From Streptomyces sp. YS415 (GTDB lineage Bacteria; Actinomycetota; Actinomycetes; Streptomycetales; Streptomycetaceae), in NCBI RefSeq assembly GCF_023544665.1, contig NZ_JAMJFL010000012.1, forward strand, positions 1 to 64,000: DNA of 64,000 bases, read 5' to 3'. The position numbers were made by a program, and so were the translations under genes. Of this stretch, positions 50,822 to 59,226 are shown in pieces. Position 1 is the first letter of the stretch, and each line of letters starts with the position of its first letter. The notes under the pieces were generated by a model. It did no database searches. It saw only the letters and a program-made list of their open reading frames with translations, and was not told the origin of the DNA.

Positions 50822-52091
50822 GCGACCCCTCTCCTTCTTTCGGTGCATCTTCTTTCGGTGCATCGGACGTCGGTCGGTCTCTCGTGCAGGGCGCGCCACT
50901 GGTCTTCCGGTCGACGCGTCCCGCGCGGACGGCGAGCAGCAGGGCCAGCGCCCCGCACACGGCGATCCCGTGGAAGAGCACGACGACGGTCAGCGGCGAC
51001 AGGGACTCCAGAGCGGCCGCGGCGGCGACCGTGCCCAGGGCGAAGCCGCCCTGTTCCGCCGTGGCGGACAGCCCGAACAGCCGTCCGCGTTCGCGGTCAC
51101 CGGCGGCCTGGAGGCGTGAGGTGTAGACGATCTCGGTCCAGCCGTCGGCGAACCCGGCCGCCGCGGCGGCCACCGTCAGCGCCACGGCGGGCAGCCCGGT
51201 GAAGGCCAGGACGAAGGAGCAGGACATCGCACAGGTGCCGAGCGCGAAGGCCCGCTCGCCGCGCGCCGCGCCGCCCCGCTTGAGCACCTGATGGGCGAGG
51301 AGGGTGCCGACCGCCCAGGCGACCCAGAACCTGCTCATGTACAGCGCGGGATCCACGGCGTCGGCGAGTCCGGCCGCGACGGGCAGGGCGACGTTGTGCG
51401 AGGAGGAGGCCAGCGCGTCCGTCCCGCGCAGCGCGATCAGCCCGAGCAGCAGCGCGGGCAGCCCGGCCCCGGCGCGCCACCAGGACGGGGCGGGCCCGGA
51501 CTCGGCGACCCGGCTCGGGGTCTCCTCCTCGGTGCGCGGCCGCAGCACCAGCAGCGCCGCCCCGGACACCACGAAACTGGCGGCGTTGACGGCGAAGGCG
51601 GTGCCGTAGCCGCCGTGGGCGATGACGGGGGCGGCGGAGGCGAAGCCGAGGACCGTGGCGAGGGAACGGGCGGTGACCAGCAGCCCGTTGGCCCGCACCC
51701 GGCCCTCCTGCCCGACCATGACCGGGACGGCGCTGCGCAGGGCGACCCCGAAGAAGGTGTTCCCGGCCCCCAGCACCATGACGGCGCCGCCGAGCACCCA
51801 TAACGGCGTCCGCGTCCCGCACACCGCGAGCACGGTCATGGCGCCGGCCTGCGCGGTGTCGGCGCCGATCATCACGGCCCGGCGCCCGAACCGCGCGGCG
51901 ACCGCTCCGGCGGCGGGCCCCGCCGCGACCCCGGCGAGCAGCCGCAGCGCCATCACGGCCCCGATGCCGAAGGCGGTGCCCGTGACCTCGTAGGAGAAAA
52001 GGCTCAGCGCGATCAGGTTGAGGTAATTGCCGTAGGCGGACACGGCGTACGAGGTCACGAGCAGCCGGAACCTGAACATCTGAGCGAGCAT
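50781..52091 (-). CDS. MFS exporter coupled to the PKS-NRPS
   Basis: 436 residues, 12 predicted membrane helices; ATG with GGAG upstream. FRFRLLVTSYAVSAYGNYLN and GAVAARFGRRAVMIGADTAQ are typical of the MFS_3/enterobactin-exporter branch. Its last 41 bases overlap the start of the PKS-NRPS gene, so the two are co-expressed and the transporter very likely exports the product, or confers self-resistance. Its hydrophilic tail contains DAPKE twice from a 15-bp tandem repeat. Confidence 0.9.
   Translation of the reverse strand: MLAQMFRFRLLVTSYAVSAYGNYLNLIALSLFSYEVTGTAFGIGAVMALRLLAGVAAGPAAGAVAARFGRRAVMIGADTAQAGAMTVLAVCGTRTPLWVLGGAVMVLGAGNTFFGVALRSAVPVMVGQEGRVRANGLLVTARSLATVLGFASAAPVIAHGGYGTAFAVNAASFVVSGAALLVLRPRTEEETPSRVAESGPAPSWWRAGAGLPALLLGLIALRGTDALASSSHNVALPVAAGLADAVDPALYMSRFWVAWAVGTLLAHQVLKRGGAARGERAFALGTCAMSCSFVLAFTGLPAVALTVAAAAAGFADGWTEIVYTSRLQAAGDRERGRLFGLSATAEQGGFALGTVAAAAALESLSPLTVVVLFHGIAVCGALALLLAVRAGRVDRKTSGAPCTRDRPTSDAPKEDAPKEGEGSHGTRTGDGRLPGS
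50835..50864 (-). repeat. 15-bp tandem duplication at the MFS/PKS-NRPS overlap
   Basis: Two exact copies (50835-50849 and 50850-50864) encode DAPKE twice at the MFS tail. In the PKS-NRPS frame they create two extra ATG codons (50863 and 50848) upstream of the chosen start, and the last bases merge into its ribosome site. Confidence 0.85.
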
Positions 52092-52159
52092 ATCGACCGC
52101 TCCGGAGAAGCGGCCGAGTCAGGCCAAGGCGGCCGGAAGAAGCCCGAGTTGGCCGAGAA

Positions 52160-53740
52160 TCACCGGCCGGGCGCACCGGCGGTGGCGGTGTCCGCGTCCC
52201 GGAGCTCACGCTTGAGGATCTTGCCGGTGGCGTTGGTGGGCAGGGCGGCGAAGAACTCCACCAGGCGCGGGTACTTGTAGCCTGCCATCTGCTCCTTGCA
52301 CCAGGTGATCAGCTCCTCCTCGGACAGCGTCGCGCCCGGGGCGCGGACCACGCAGGCCTTGACCTCCTCGCCGTGGCGCTCGTGCGGCACGCCGATGACG
52401 GCGGCCATGCTCACGGCGGGGTGGGTGAGGAGGACCTCCTCGATCTCCCGCGGGTACACGTTGAAGCCACCGCGGATGATCATGTCCTTGGCGCGGTCGA
52501 CGATGTGGAGCCAGCCGTCGGCGTCGCGGCGGGCCAGGTCACCGGTGCGGAACCAGCCGTCGCGCAGCACCTCAGCGGTTGCCTCGGGACGGTTGTAGTA
52601 GCCCTTCATGACGTTGTGCCCGCGGATGACGATCTCACCGATCGCGTCGTCGCCGCGGACCGGCGTCCAGTCCTCGCCGACCAGGTCCACCTCCACGCCC
52701 CACACCGGGCGTCCGATGGAGCCGGGACGTGCCTTCGCGCCGCGCGGGGTGAAGGTGGCCACCGGGCTGGTCTCCGACAGGCCGTATCCCTCCAGGATGG
52801 TGACGCCGAACCGCTCGCCGAAGCGGCGGTGGATCTCGACCGGGAGCGCCGAGCCCCCCGAGCCGGCCATCCGCAGGTTCTCGGCGATCAGCGCCAGGTC
52901 CACGCCCGCCGCTTCCTCTTCGAGCAGGGCCCAGTACATGGTGGGGACGCCCGCGAAGAAGGTGACCGCGTGACGCTCCATCAGGGCCAGGGCGGTGCGC
53001 GCCTCGAAACGCGGCAGCAGCACCAGCGTGGCGCCGGAGGCGAGGCCGGCGTTCATCTGGACGACCTGGCCGAAGGAGTGGAACAGCGGCAGGCTGATCA
53101 GATGCACGTCGTGCTCGACCTCGCCGAACAGCTTGTGGCAGGTCAGCACGTTGAGCAGCAGGTTGGAGTGGGTGAGCTCGGCACCCTTGGGCCGGCCGGT
53201 GGTGCCGGAGGTGTAGAGGATGACCGCCGTGTCACCGGACTCGGTGGCCACCGTCTCGAACTCCGCGCTCTGTCCGGCCAGCGCGGCCGTCAGGGTCTCG
53301 GCGCCCGCGATCGGGGAGTCCTCGCCGGGGCTGGCGGGCATCAGGAAGAACTGCTCGCAGCCGGGCGTCTCACCGAAGCCGGCCCAGCCCTCCTCGCCCA
53401 GGGGGAGTTCGGCGCTGCCCTCGAAGCAGAAGTAGGCCTTCGCCTCGGAGTCGGCCAGGTGGTAGGCGATCTCCCGGCTCTTGAGCAGGACGTTGAGGGG
53501 GACGACGACCGCGCCGGCCTTGAGGATGCCGTAGTAGACGACCGGGAACCAGGGCACGTTCGGGCAGGACAGTGCCACCTTGTCGCCGGGCTCGATACCG
53601 CGGGAGCGCAGCAGGCCGGCCACGCGGCGGGCGGCCGCGTCGAGTTCCGAGTAGGTCAGCTGCTGGGCTCCGAGGACGACCGCCGTGCGGTCGGGCACGG
53701 TCCGGGCGCTGGTCTCCAGCAGGGTGGCGAGGTTGAGCAT
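52160..53740 (-). CDS. Medium/long-chain acyl-CoA synthetase
   Basis: 526 residues of the ANL family: P-loop VILYTSGTTGRPKGAELTHS, LISLPLFHSFGQ, EGYGLSETSPVATFTPRGAK, DGWFRTGDLARRDADGWLHI, IVDRAKDMIIRGGFNVYPRE and the C-terminal ATGKILKRELRD lysine. It resembles FadD-type fatty-acyl-CoA ligases. 37 bp downstream of the aldehyde dehydrogenase gene: it would take the acid that enzyme makes and turn it into acyl-CoA, for beta-oxidation or as a starter for the PKS-NRPS. Confidence 0.9.
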   Translation of the reverse strand: MLNLATLLETSARTVPDRTAVVLGAQQLTYSELDAAARRVAGLLRSRGIEPGDKVALSCPNVPWFPVVYYGILKAGAVVVPLNVLLKSREIAYHLADSEAKAYFCFEGSAELPLGEEGWAGFGETPGCEQFFLMPASPGEDSPIAGAETLTAALAGQSAEFETVATESGDTAVILYTSGTTGRPKGAELTHSNLLLNVLTCHKLFGEVEHDVHLISLPLFHSFGQVVQMNAGLASGATLVLLPRFEARTALALMERHAVTFFAGVPTMYWALLEEEAAGVDLALIAENLRMAGSGGSALPVEIHRRFGERFGVTILEGYGLSETSPVATFTPRGAKARPGSIGRPVWGVEVDLVGEDWTPVRGDDAIGEIVIRGHNVMKGYYNRPEATAEVLRDGWFRTGDLARRDADGWLHIVDRAKDMIIRGGFNVYPREIEEVLLTHPAVSMAAVIGVPHERHGEEVKACVVRAPGATLSEEELITWCKEQMAGYKYPRLVEFFAALPTNATGKILKRELRDADTATAGAPGR

Positions 53741-53777
53741 GGGGTCTCCGTAGGGGTGGGGCGGTGGCAGCGGCGGG

Positions 53778-55484
53778 TCAGCCGCGCAGCGCAGAGGCGA
53801 AGAGGGCGGGCAGCTTCAGCACGCTCGGCGCGGCCGTGAAGCGGGTGACGCGCTGCACGGTGGTCAGCGCGGTGCGGTGGGTGGCGAAGTAGGGCGGGCG
53901 GGGCGACAGCGACGGATCGCCCGTGACCAGGCCGCGCGGGGCGGGCGTGAACGGGGCGCGGACCACCGTCTTCTCGATGTCCTCGAGCAGGAAGGCGTTG
54001 TGCACGAAGCCGATGCCGCTGCCGATGTCCTGGCGGGTGTGCCCGGGGTAGGCGCCCCACGGGGTGAAGCCGAGCAGGAAGCCGACCGCCGACCAGCAGT
54101 TGACGCCCAGGGTGCCGTAGCGCAGGTCGGTGATCGCGCCGCGGACGGCGTCGGGGTGGTCCTTCTCGGTCCTCGGGTGGACGATCAGCGTGGCGCCGAG
54201 GGTCCCGGGGAGGGTGTCGTTGGCGAAGCCGACGGCGTGCCGCAGGAAGTCGGCGGGCGTCGCTCCGGGCAGCCGCACCACGCCCAGCGCGCTGCCGAAG
54301 ACCTCCTCGGTGACGAGCACGTCGTCGTGGTCGGTGATGTCGGCGAGGAGCAGTCGGCAGCCGTCGCCGAGGGTCTCCGCCGCGGGGTGGGCCTCCCGTA
54401 CGGCGGTGAGGCGCTGCTCGGCGCCGGGGTAGTAGTCGGTGCGCGTGGGCAGCTCGCGCACTACTCGCCGGATCTCCGCCAGCAGCCGCTCGGTGCCGTC
54501 CCATGCGCGGGGCAGCACCAGGATCTGGCTGGCGATGCAGTTGTGCCCGGAGTTGTTCAGCTTGCTGGTGACGATGTGCTCGGCCTGGAAGCGGAAGTCG
54601 GCGTCGCGCCACGGGCCCGGCACCACGATGCACGGGCTGACCCCGCCCAGTTCGCTGCTGAAGGGCTTGTCGAGCAGGGGCCGGTCGTCGCGGCGGCGCT
54701 GCTCCGCGTCCGCGCCGGTGCCCCAGACGAGGGCGTCATGGGTGCGGTCGCTGCCGGTGACGTGGATGGCGTCCACGTCCTGGTGCCGGGCGAGGAAGCC
54801 GCCTTCGGCCGCGCCGCCGTCGACGAACCGCACCCAGCCGTGCTCGACGAACTCGGCGAAGACGTACTCGAAGTGGGGACGCAGATAGGCGTTGACCGGG
54901 TTCATCTTGGCGATGACGACCTGGCCCTCGGCGTAGAGCTTGTGCAGGATGTCCAGCGCGGTGATGGCGGCCACGTTCCCGGCGCCGAGGACCAGGGCGA
55001 GCGCGGGCTTGCCGGGCCGGCCCCGGTACTCGCCCGCGGCGCGGCCGCGTGCGTGCTCCGGGGTGACGCCGGGCCGCAGCCGCACCTGGGCGGTGAACCC
55101 GTTGAGCAGCACGCTGTCCCAGCCGGTGGCGGGGAAGACGTCGACCCAGGTGCGTCCGTCCTCCTCGTGGACGGCCTTCGCGGGGACGGGTTCCCGGCCC
55201 GCGGCGATCCGCCGCAGCACGTGCAGACAGGCCGCGGTGTTCTGCGCCAGGGCCCAGGGGCCGCCGATCCAGTCCTCGGCGGCCCAGGTCGACTCGGGTG
55301 CATAGCCCTTCGCGCGGGCGCCCGCGGCGGCCAGTTCGGCAGCGCGGGAGACCACGCGGGGCAGCAGCCGCTCCAGGAGGGCGATGCGCTCGGTGAGCGA
55401 GGTGGCCGACCAGGACTCGGCCCTGCCGCGTACGGCGGCCACGGTGCGGTCGAGGAAGGCGGTGGCCAGAGAGCTGGTGTCCAT
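53778..55484 (-). CDS. Aldehyde dehydrogenase family protein
   Basis: 568 residues, longer than typical ALDHs (~490). The catalytic cysteine lies in NNSGHNCIASQ (C316) and the general-base region in FSSELGGVSP (E278); the NAD fold has LVLGAGNVAAITALDILHKL and VTGSDRTHD; VTEEVFGSALGVVRLPGATP and NDTLPGTLGATL follow. The altered spacing and the C-terminal extra ~80 residues place it in a divergent ALDH subfamily. It probably oxidises an aliphatic aldehyde to the acid, or to acyl-CoA. Confidence 0.85.
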   Translation of the reverse strand: MDTSSLATAFLDRTVAAVRGRAESWSATSLTERIALLERLLPRVVSRAAELAAAGARAKGYAPESTWAAEDWIGGPWALAQNTAACLHVLRRIAAGREPVPAKAVHEEDGRTWVDVFPATGWDSVLLNGFTAQVRLRPGVTPEHARGRAAGEYRGRPGKPALALVLGAGNVAAITALDILHKLYAEGQVVIAKMNPVNAYLRPHFEYVFAEFVEHGWVRFVDGGAAEGGFLARHQDVDAIHVTGSDRTHDALVWGTGADAEQRRRDDRPLLDKPFSSELGGVSPCIVVPGPWRDADFRFQAEHIVTSKLNNSGHNCIASQILVLPRAWDGTERLLAEIRRVVRELPTRTDYYPGAEQRLTAVREAHPAAETLGDGCRLLLADITDHDDVLVTEEVFGSALGVVRLPGATPADFLRHAVGFANDTLPGTLGATLIVHPRTEKDHPDAVRGAITDLRYGTLGVNCWSAVGFLLGFTPWGAYPGHTRQDIGSGIGFVHNAFLLEDIEKTVVRAPFTPAPRGLVTGDPSLSPRPPYFATHRTALTTVQRVTRFTAAPSVLKLPALFASALRG

Positions 55485-55539
55485 GTCGTTCCCTGCGAAG
55501 AATGCGGAAGAAGGGGAGCCCGGCCGGAGGCGAGCGGTG

Positions 55540-56856
55540 TCACGCGGACAGCCGGCGCGCGTCGCGCTCCGGATCGATCAGCGTGACGGCGGCGGCTCCG
55601 CCCAGCAGGAGCAGGGCACCGGTGATCAGGACGGCGCTGTCGTAGCCCGCGGGACCCCGGGTGTCCACCAGGTGCCCGACGAGCGTGGGGGCGATCAGAC
55701 CGGCGGTGGTCACCACGGCGTTCATGATTCCCAGCGTGCCGCCGCGGCGATCGGCGGGTGCCATCTCCACCACCGTGGTGACGGCCACGGTGCTCATCGC
55801 TCCGGCGAGCCCGAATCCGGCGACCAGCAGGACGACGGTCACGACGCCTGCCGGGGACACCGGCAGCGCCAGACAGGCCGCGGCGCCGACGAGCATGAGG
55901 ACACCGCCGAGCCCGCCACGGGCCCACCGGCTGGCCGTCCCGCGGCGCAGCAGCCAGCCGGACAGGCCGGCCTGTCCGAGCACCACGACACCACTCAGCC
56001 CCCAGACGAGCATCAGCACCCGGGTGGAGCCGGCCGAGGAGTAGCCCAGCCCGTCCTGGAGATAGGAGGGCAGCCAGACCAGGGCGAAGGCGATGATCCA
56101 GTACGTGCCGAAGTAGGCGACGGTGGCACCGATCCAGGTCCGCGTCGCGAGGATCCTTCGGTACGGCGTTCCGCGTCGGCCCGCGCCGGTCGTACGGGCG
56201 GAGTCCGCCTCCGCCCGCTCGTCCGTCGTCGCCCCGTGCGGTCCCTCGCCGCCGAGGCGGCTCCACAGCAGCGCCCACACCACACCGACCACCGCCATCA
56301 CGGCGACGGCCGAGCGCCAGCCGTGATGCTGGATCAGCCATGTCAGTACGGGTGCGGCGACCAGGACACCGAGAGTGACCCCGAGCACGATCAGCGCCCC
56401 CGGCAGGTTGCGCCGGTGGTTGGGGAACCAGGACAGGGTCGCCTGCTGGGCGACGGGGAAGGCGGGCCCCTCGGCGGCGCCGAGCAGCACGCGTGAGGCG
56501 ATGAGGACGGCGAGCCCGCCGCCCACGGCCAGCGGGGCCTGGGCGACGGACCACAGCAGGGCCATGCCCAGCAGCAGCCACTTGGGCCGGATGCGGTCGG
56601 CGAGCAGCCCCACCGCCGCCCCGGCGACCGAGAACAACAGGAAGAAGGCGCTGCTGGCGAGCCCGAACTCGGACGCGGACAGACCGAGATCCGCGCGGAT
56701 CTCGTCGGCCGCGAGGCCGAGCACGGACTTGTCCGCGAAGTTGATCATCATGAAGACGACGAGCAGCACCGTGACAGTCCACGCGCGGCGTCTCGAACTG
56801 GTCGTCGCCTTCGGCGGGTCGGCGGGCACGGCGGGTGCGACATCGGTGTCGGACAC
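55540..56856 (-). CDS. MFS transporter, anion:cation symporter type
   Basis: 438 residues, 12 membrane helices. MMINFADKSVLGLAADEIRA and the DLGLSASEFGLASSAFFLLF segment, GLLADRIRPKWLLLGMAL and GAAEGPAFPVAQQATLSWFP are characteristic of the ACS family, which imports organic anions such as hexuronates, phthalates or sulfonates. It lies between the dioxygenase and aldehyde dehydrogenase genes, with gaps of 47 and 55 bp, so import of the dioxygenase substrate is the likely role. Confidence 0.88.
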   Translation of the reverse strand: MSDTDVAPAVPADPPKATTSSRRRAWTVTVLLVVFMMINFADKSVLGLAADEIRADLGLSASEFGLASSAFFLLFSVAGAAVGLLADRIRPKWLLLGMALLWSVAQAPLAVGGGLAVLIASRVLLGAAEGPAFPVAQQATLSWFPNHRRNLPGALIVLGVTLGVLVAAPVLTWLIQHHGWRSAVAVMAVVGVVWALLWSRLGGEGPHGATTDERAEADSARTTGAGRRGTPYRRILATRTWIGATVAYFGTYWIIAFALVWLPSYLQDGLGYSSAGSTRVLMLVWGLSGVVVLGQAGLSGWLLRRGTASRWARGGLGGVLMLVGAAACLALPVSPAGVVTVVLLVAGFGLAGAMSTVAVTTVVEMAPADRRGGTLGIMNAVVTTAGLIAPTLVGHLVDTRGPAGYDSAVLITGALLLLGGAAAVTLIDPERDARRLSA

Positions 56857-56903
56857 AGGGACTCCGCGGGGGCTGGAGGGGTGAGGGGGAGGGCCTGAGG
56901 CCG

Positions 56904-57827
56904 TCAGGACAGCGGCACGCCCGCGATCGCGATGCGCTCCATCACGCGGCGCTGCGGGAAGTAGTCGTTGATCGCGTAGTGCTGGGTGGCGATGTTGTCC
57001 CAGATCGCGACGGAGTCCGGCTGCCAGCGGAAGCGGACCTGGTACTCGGGGATACGGGCCTGCAGGGCCAGCTCGTGCAGCAGCTCCCGGCTCTCGTCGT
57101 CCGGCAGCCCGACGATCCGGATGGTGAAGGGCTCGTTGACGTAGAGCAGCTTCCGGCCGGTGCGCGGGTGCCGGACGACCAGCGGGTGCTCCACGGGCGG
57201 CAGGCTCGCACGGTGCGCGGCGATCTGCTCCGGCGTCATCGCCACGCCCCAGGTGTGCACCCAGTCGTGCACGGCCGTCAGCCCGTCGATGCGTTCACGC
57301 GTCTCGGGCGGGAGGTTGTCGTACGCGGCCGCCATGTCCGCCCACATGGTGTCGCCGCCGGTCGGCGGGATCTCCACCGCGCGCAGGATCGAGCCCAGCG
57401 CGGGGTTGGCCATGAAGGAGTGGTCGCTGTGCCAGATGTTCTTGTTACCGGCGGCCTTGGCGTCCTTGGCGAGCCGGGAGACACCGGCGGTCTCGGTCTT
57501 GGGGAAGAAGGGGTTCGGCTCCGGCTCCCCCCACACCCCGGTGAGCGCGAGATGGGCCTCGGAGCCGAAGGAGTGCTGGTCCCGGAAGAAGATCACCTTC
57601 CACTCCAGCAGGGCCTGCCTGAGCTCCTCGGCCAGCTCCTCGTCGAGGGGGGCGGCGAGGTCGACGCCCTCGATCTCGGCGCCGATGTGCGGGGTGAGCG
57701 GGCGGATGTCCAGGCGGCGGTACTCGGCCGTGGGCAGCCCCGGTGCGGTGCGGTCCAGGACACGCTTCCCGAAGTGGATCAGGGGCTTGTCGAGGACGGG
57801 GGAAGAGGTGGTGACCAGCTTGTCCAT
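56904..57827 (-). CDS. TauD/TfdA-family Fe(II)/2-oxoglutarate dioxygenase
   Basis: 307 residues. The iron triad is visible: H133 and D135 in NIWHSDHSF and H283 in ATQHYAINDY; R294/R298 in FPQRRVMERIAI binds 2-oxoglutarate. The family hydroxylates taurine, alkyl sulfates, phenoxy acids or other anions, often releasing an aldehyde. First gene after the promoter at 57867-57895; MFS, ALDH and acyl-CoA ligase genes follow on the same strand. Substrate not determinable from sequence. Confidence 0.9.
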   Translation of the reverse strand: MDKLVTTSSPVLDKPLIHFGKRVLDRTAPGLPTAEYRRLDIRPLTPHIGAEIEGVDLAAPLDEELAEELRQALLEWKVIFFRDQHSFGSEAHLALTGVWGEPEPNPFFPKTETAGVSRLAKDAKAAGNKNIWHSDHSFMANPALGSILRAVEIPPTGGDTMWADMAAAYDNLPPETRERIDGLTAVHDWVHTWGVAMTPEQIAAHRASLPPVEHPLVVRHPRTGRKLLYVNEPFTIRIVGLPDDESRELLHELALQARIPEYQVRFRWQPDSVAIWDNIATQHYAINDYFPQRRVMERIAIAGVPLS

Positions 57828-57856
57828 GGGGACTCCAGAACGACGACCGGCAATTT

Positions 57857-57873
57857 CGTTCCTGGCAGTATCG
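57857..57873. promoter_or_regulatory. TetR-type operator over the -10 box of the tauD operon
   Basis: Minus strand CGATACTGCCAGGAACG: a 17-bp imperfect palindrome CGnTnCTG-n-CAGnAnCG that covers the -10 box. The adjacent TetR regulator is the natural candidate to bind it. Confidence 0.55.
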
Positions 57874-57895
57874 TTATTAGGGCAGGGCCTGGCAA
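57867..57895 (-). promoter_or_regulatory. Promoter of the tauD operon
   Basis: TTGCCA (57895-57890), 17 bp, GATACT (57872-57867) on the minus strand, ~40 bp before the dioxygenase start. Good vegetative-type promoter. Confidence 0.65.
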
Positions 57896-57940
57896 GGGTC
57901 GGCGGTCATCGGTATGGGCTCCGGCCTGCGGGGCCTCGGG

Positions 57941-58528
57941 TCAGGGGGCCGGGGCGACGGCGCGGGCGACGAGATCCACCAGTGTCTCCACCAGCGCGGC
58001 GTCGGGCAGTTCCTGCTCGACGATCAGCCGGAAGAGCAGCGGCGCCGCCACCAGGGTCGCCGCGGCGCGCACATCCGTCTCGGGCCGCACCTCACCGCGG
58101 ACGATCGCTCGCTCGAGGATGCGCCGCGTCTCACTCGTGATCCGCTCGGTGTACCCCGCGTAGGCACCCCGGACCGCGCCCGCCTCGGCCGCCGCCCCGA
58201 CCAGACCGGCGATCAGCCGGTCCGACCCCGGCATGCGGTACGCGTCGAGCCGCGCGGTGAGGATGAATCGGAGCTCGGCGCGGAAGTCACCCAGATCGGG
58301 CACCGACAGAGCACCGATACGGGTCTCCGCGGCGGCGATGATCAGATCCTGCTTGGTGGGCCAGCGGCGGTAGATGGCCGGCTTGCTCACCTCGGCCCGC
58401 GCGGCGACGGCGTCCATCGTGACCGCCCCGATCCCCGACTCGGTGACGAGGTCGATCACCGCCTTCAGGACCGCCCCGGTGACGCGCTCCTCCCGCGGCC
58501 GCCCCGGCCCCCGCTCCGTACCCACCAT
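57941..58528 (-). CDS. TetR-family regulator upstream of the tauD operon
   Basis: 195 residues from the ATG at 58528 (GGGGG upstream); an ATG 39 bp earlier gives an atypical N terminus. The HTH (VLKAVIDLVTESGIGAVTMD, AVAARAEVSKPAIYRRWPTK) is canonical. The TetR_C domain (DFRAELRFILTARLDAYRMP...) resembles the branch with RRWPTKQDLI. Same strand as the operon with a 113-bp gap holding promoter and operator, so it is the probable repressor. Confidence 0.9.
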   Translation of the reverse strand: MVGTERGPGRPREERVTGAVLKAVIDLVTESGIGAVTMDAVAARAEVSKPAIYRRWPTKQDLIIAAAETRIGALSVPDLGDFRAELRFILTARLDAYRMPGSDRLIAGLVGAAAEAGAVRGAYAGYTERITSETRRILERAIVRGEVRPETDVRAAATLVAAPLLFRLIVEQELPDAALVETLVDLVARAVAPAP

Positions 58529-58687
58529 GCCCCCGAGCCTACGATCCCCACAGCCCGTACGGACCACGGGTGCACGGCGGCCGACGCCCCGTCAGAAGCG
58601 AGTCCAGCAGCGCCCGAAGGGCTCCTCGCGCGGCGTCTCGATCACCCGCATCGCAGGTCTGATCGTTTCTGCACGGAGGGCGCGCGG

Positions 58688-58761
58688 TGGGGCGGGTGGG
58701 ACTCGAACCCACGGCCGACGGATTATGAGTCCGCTGCTCTAACCGGCTGAGCTACCGCCCC
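58688..58761 (-). tRNA. tRNA with CAU anticodon (Met elongator or Ile2)
   Basis: 74 nt. Acceptor stem GGGGCGG/CCGCCCC, D-arm GCTCAGCCGGTTAGAGC, anticodon loop ACTCATAATC and TTCGAGTCC T-loop are all intact; discriminator A, no encoded CCA. CAU anticodons serve initiator Met, elongator Met or lysidine-modified Ile2; the 5' G-C pair excludes an initiator. Met and Ile2 cannot be told apart safely by eye. Confidence 0.9.
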
Positions 58762-58904
58762 ATAGCGGCGTGTCGCGCACATTTGTACGCGCCGTCTGCC
58801 GCAGCATAGCCGCTCATACGATCTCCTGCTTCGGATGGTCGACTACGCATGCCCTGAAGGACTTCGACGCGCCCCGCGCGGTTCCCGGGCACTGGATCGG
58901 ACAT

Positions 58905-58930
58905 GAAAAAGGACCCCCAAGGGGTCCTCG
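58905..58930 (-). terminator. Rho-independent terminator after the tRNA-Asn pair
   Basis: On the minus strand an AGGACCCC/GGGGTCCT stem with a 2-3 base loop is followed by a run of five T. It lies 10 bp beyond the second tRNA-Asn in the direction of transcription. Confidence 0.75.
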
Positions 58931-58939
58931 TTCAACCTG

Positions 58940-59012
58940 CTCCCCCGACTGGACTCGAACCAGTAACCTGCCGGTTAACAGCCGGCTGCTCTGCCAATTG
59001 AGCTACGGAGGA
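58940..59012 (-). tRNA. tRNA-Asn (GTT), copy 2 of 2
   Basis: 73 nt. Acceptor TCCTCCG with CGGGGGA, anticodon loop CTGTTAACC (anticodon GUU), T-loop TTCGAGTCC, discriminator G. Identical to the upstream copy; the two are separated by 5 bp and share the terminator at 58905-58930. Confidence 0.95.
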
Positions 59013-59017
59013 CCGAG

Positions 59018-59090
59018 CTCCCCCGACTGGACTCGAACCAGTAACCTGCCGGTTAACAGCCGGCTGCTCTGCCAATTGAGCTACGGAGGA
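59018..59090 (-). tRNA. tRNA-Asn (GTT), copy 1 of 2
   Basis: 73 nt, sequence identical to the next copy. First of a tandem pair transcribed on the minus strand; together they are probably cut from one short precursor. Confidence 0.95.
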
Positions 59091-59226
59091 ATGCCTCGTT
59101 GCATCGAACGTAGCTACCTGGGTATTCGCCAGGGGGCGGACGCTCGCTGCGACACATACATTAGCGCAAGCAGGGGGGTGCTCCGCCAATCGGTACTCCG
59201 CCCACGAGGGAAGAAGGCTGGCCGCC

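Noticed and set aside
56904..57827. Isonitrile-lipopeptide (ScoE-like) role for the dioxygenase
   Set aside because: The ACP, thioesterase and reductase-ended NRPS of those clusters are missing; neighbours fit another pathway.
57914..58750. Plus-strand open frame over the TetR gene and into the tRNA
   Set aside because: Shadow of the TetR gene; it runs through a tRNA and lacks a ribosome site.
58688..59090. Integration site for a mobile element at the tRNA genes
   Set aside because: No integrase, no partial tRNA copy and no att-like direct repeat was found; the repeat seen is just the two tRNA-Asn genes.
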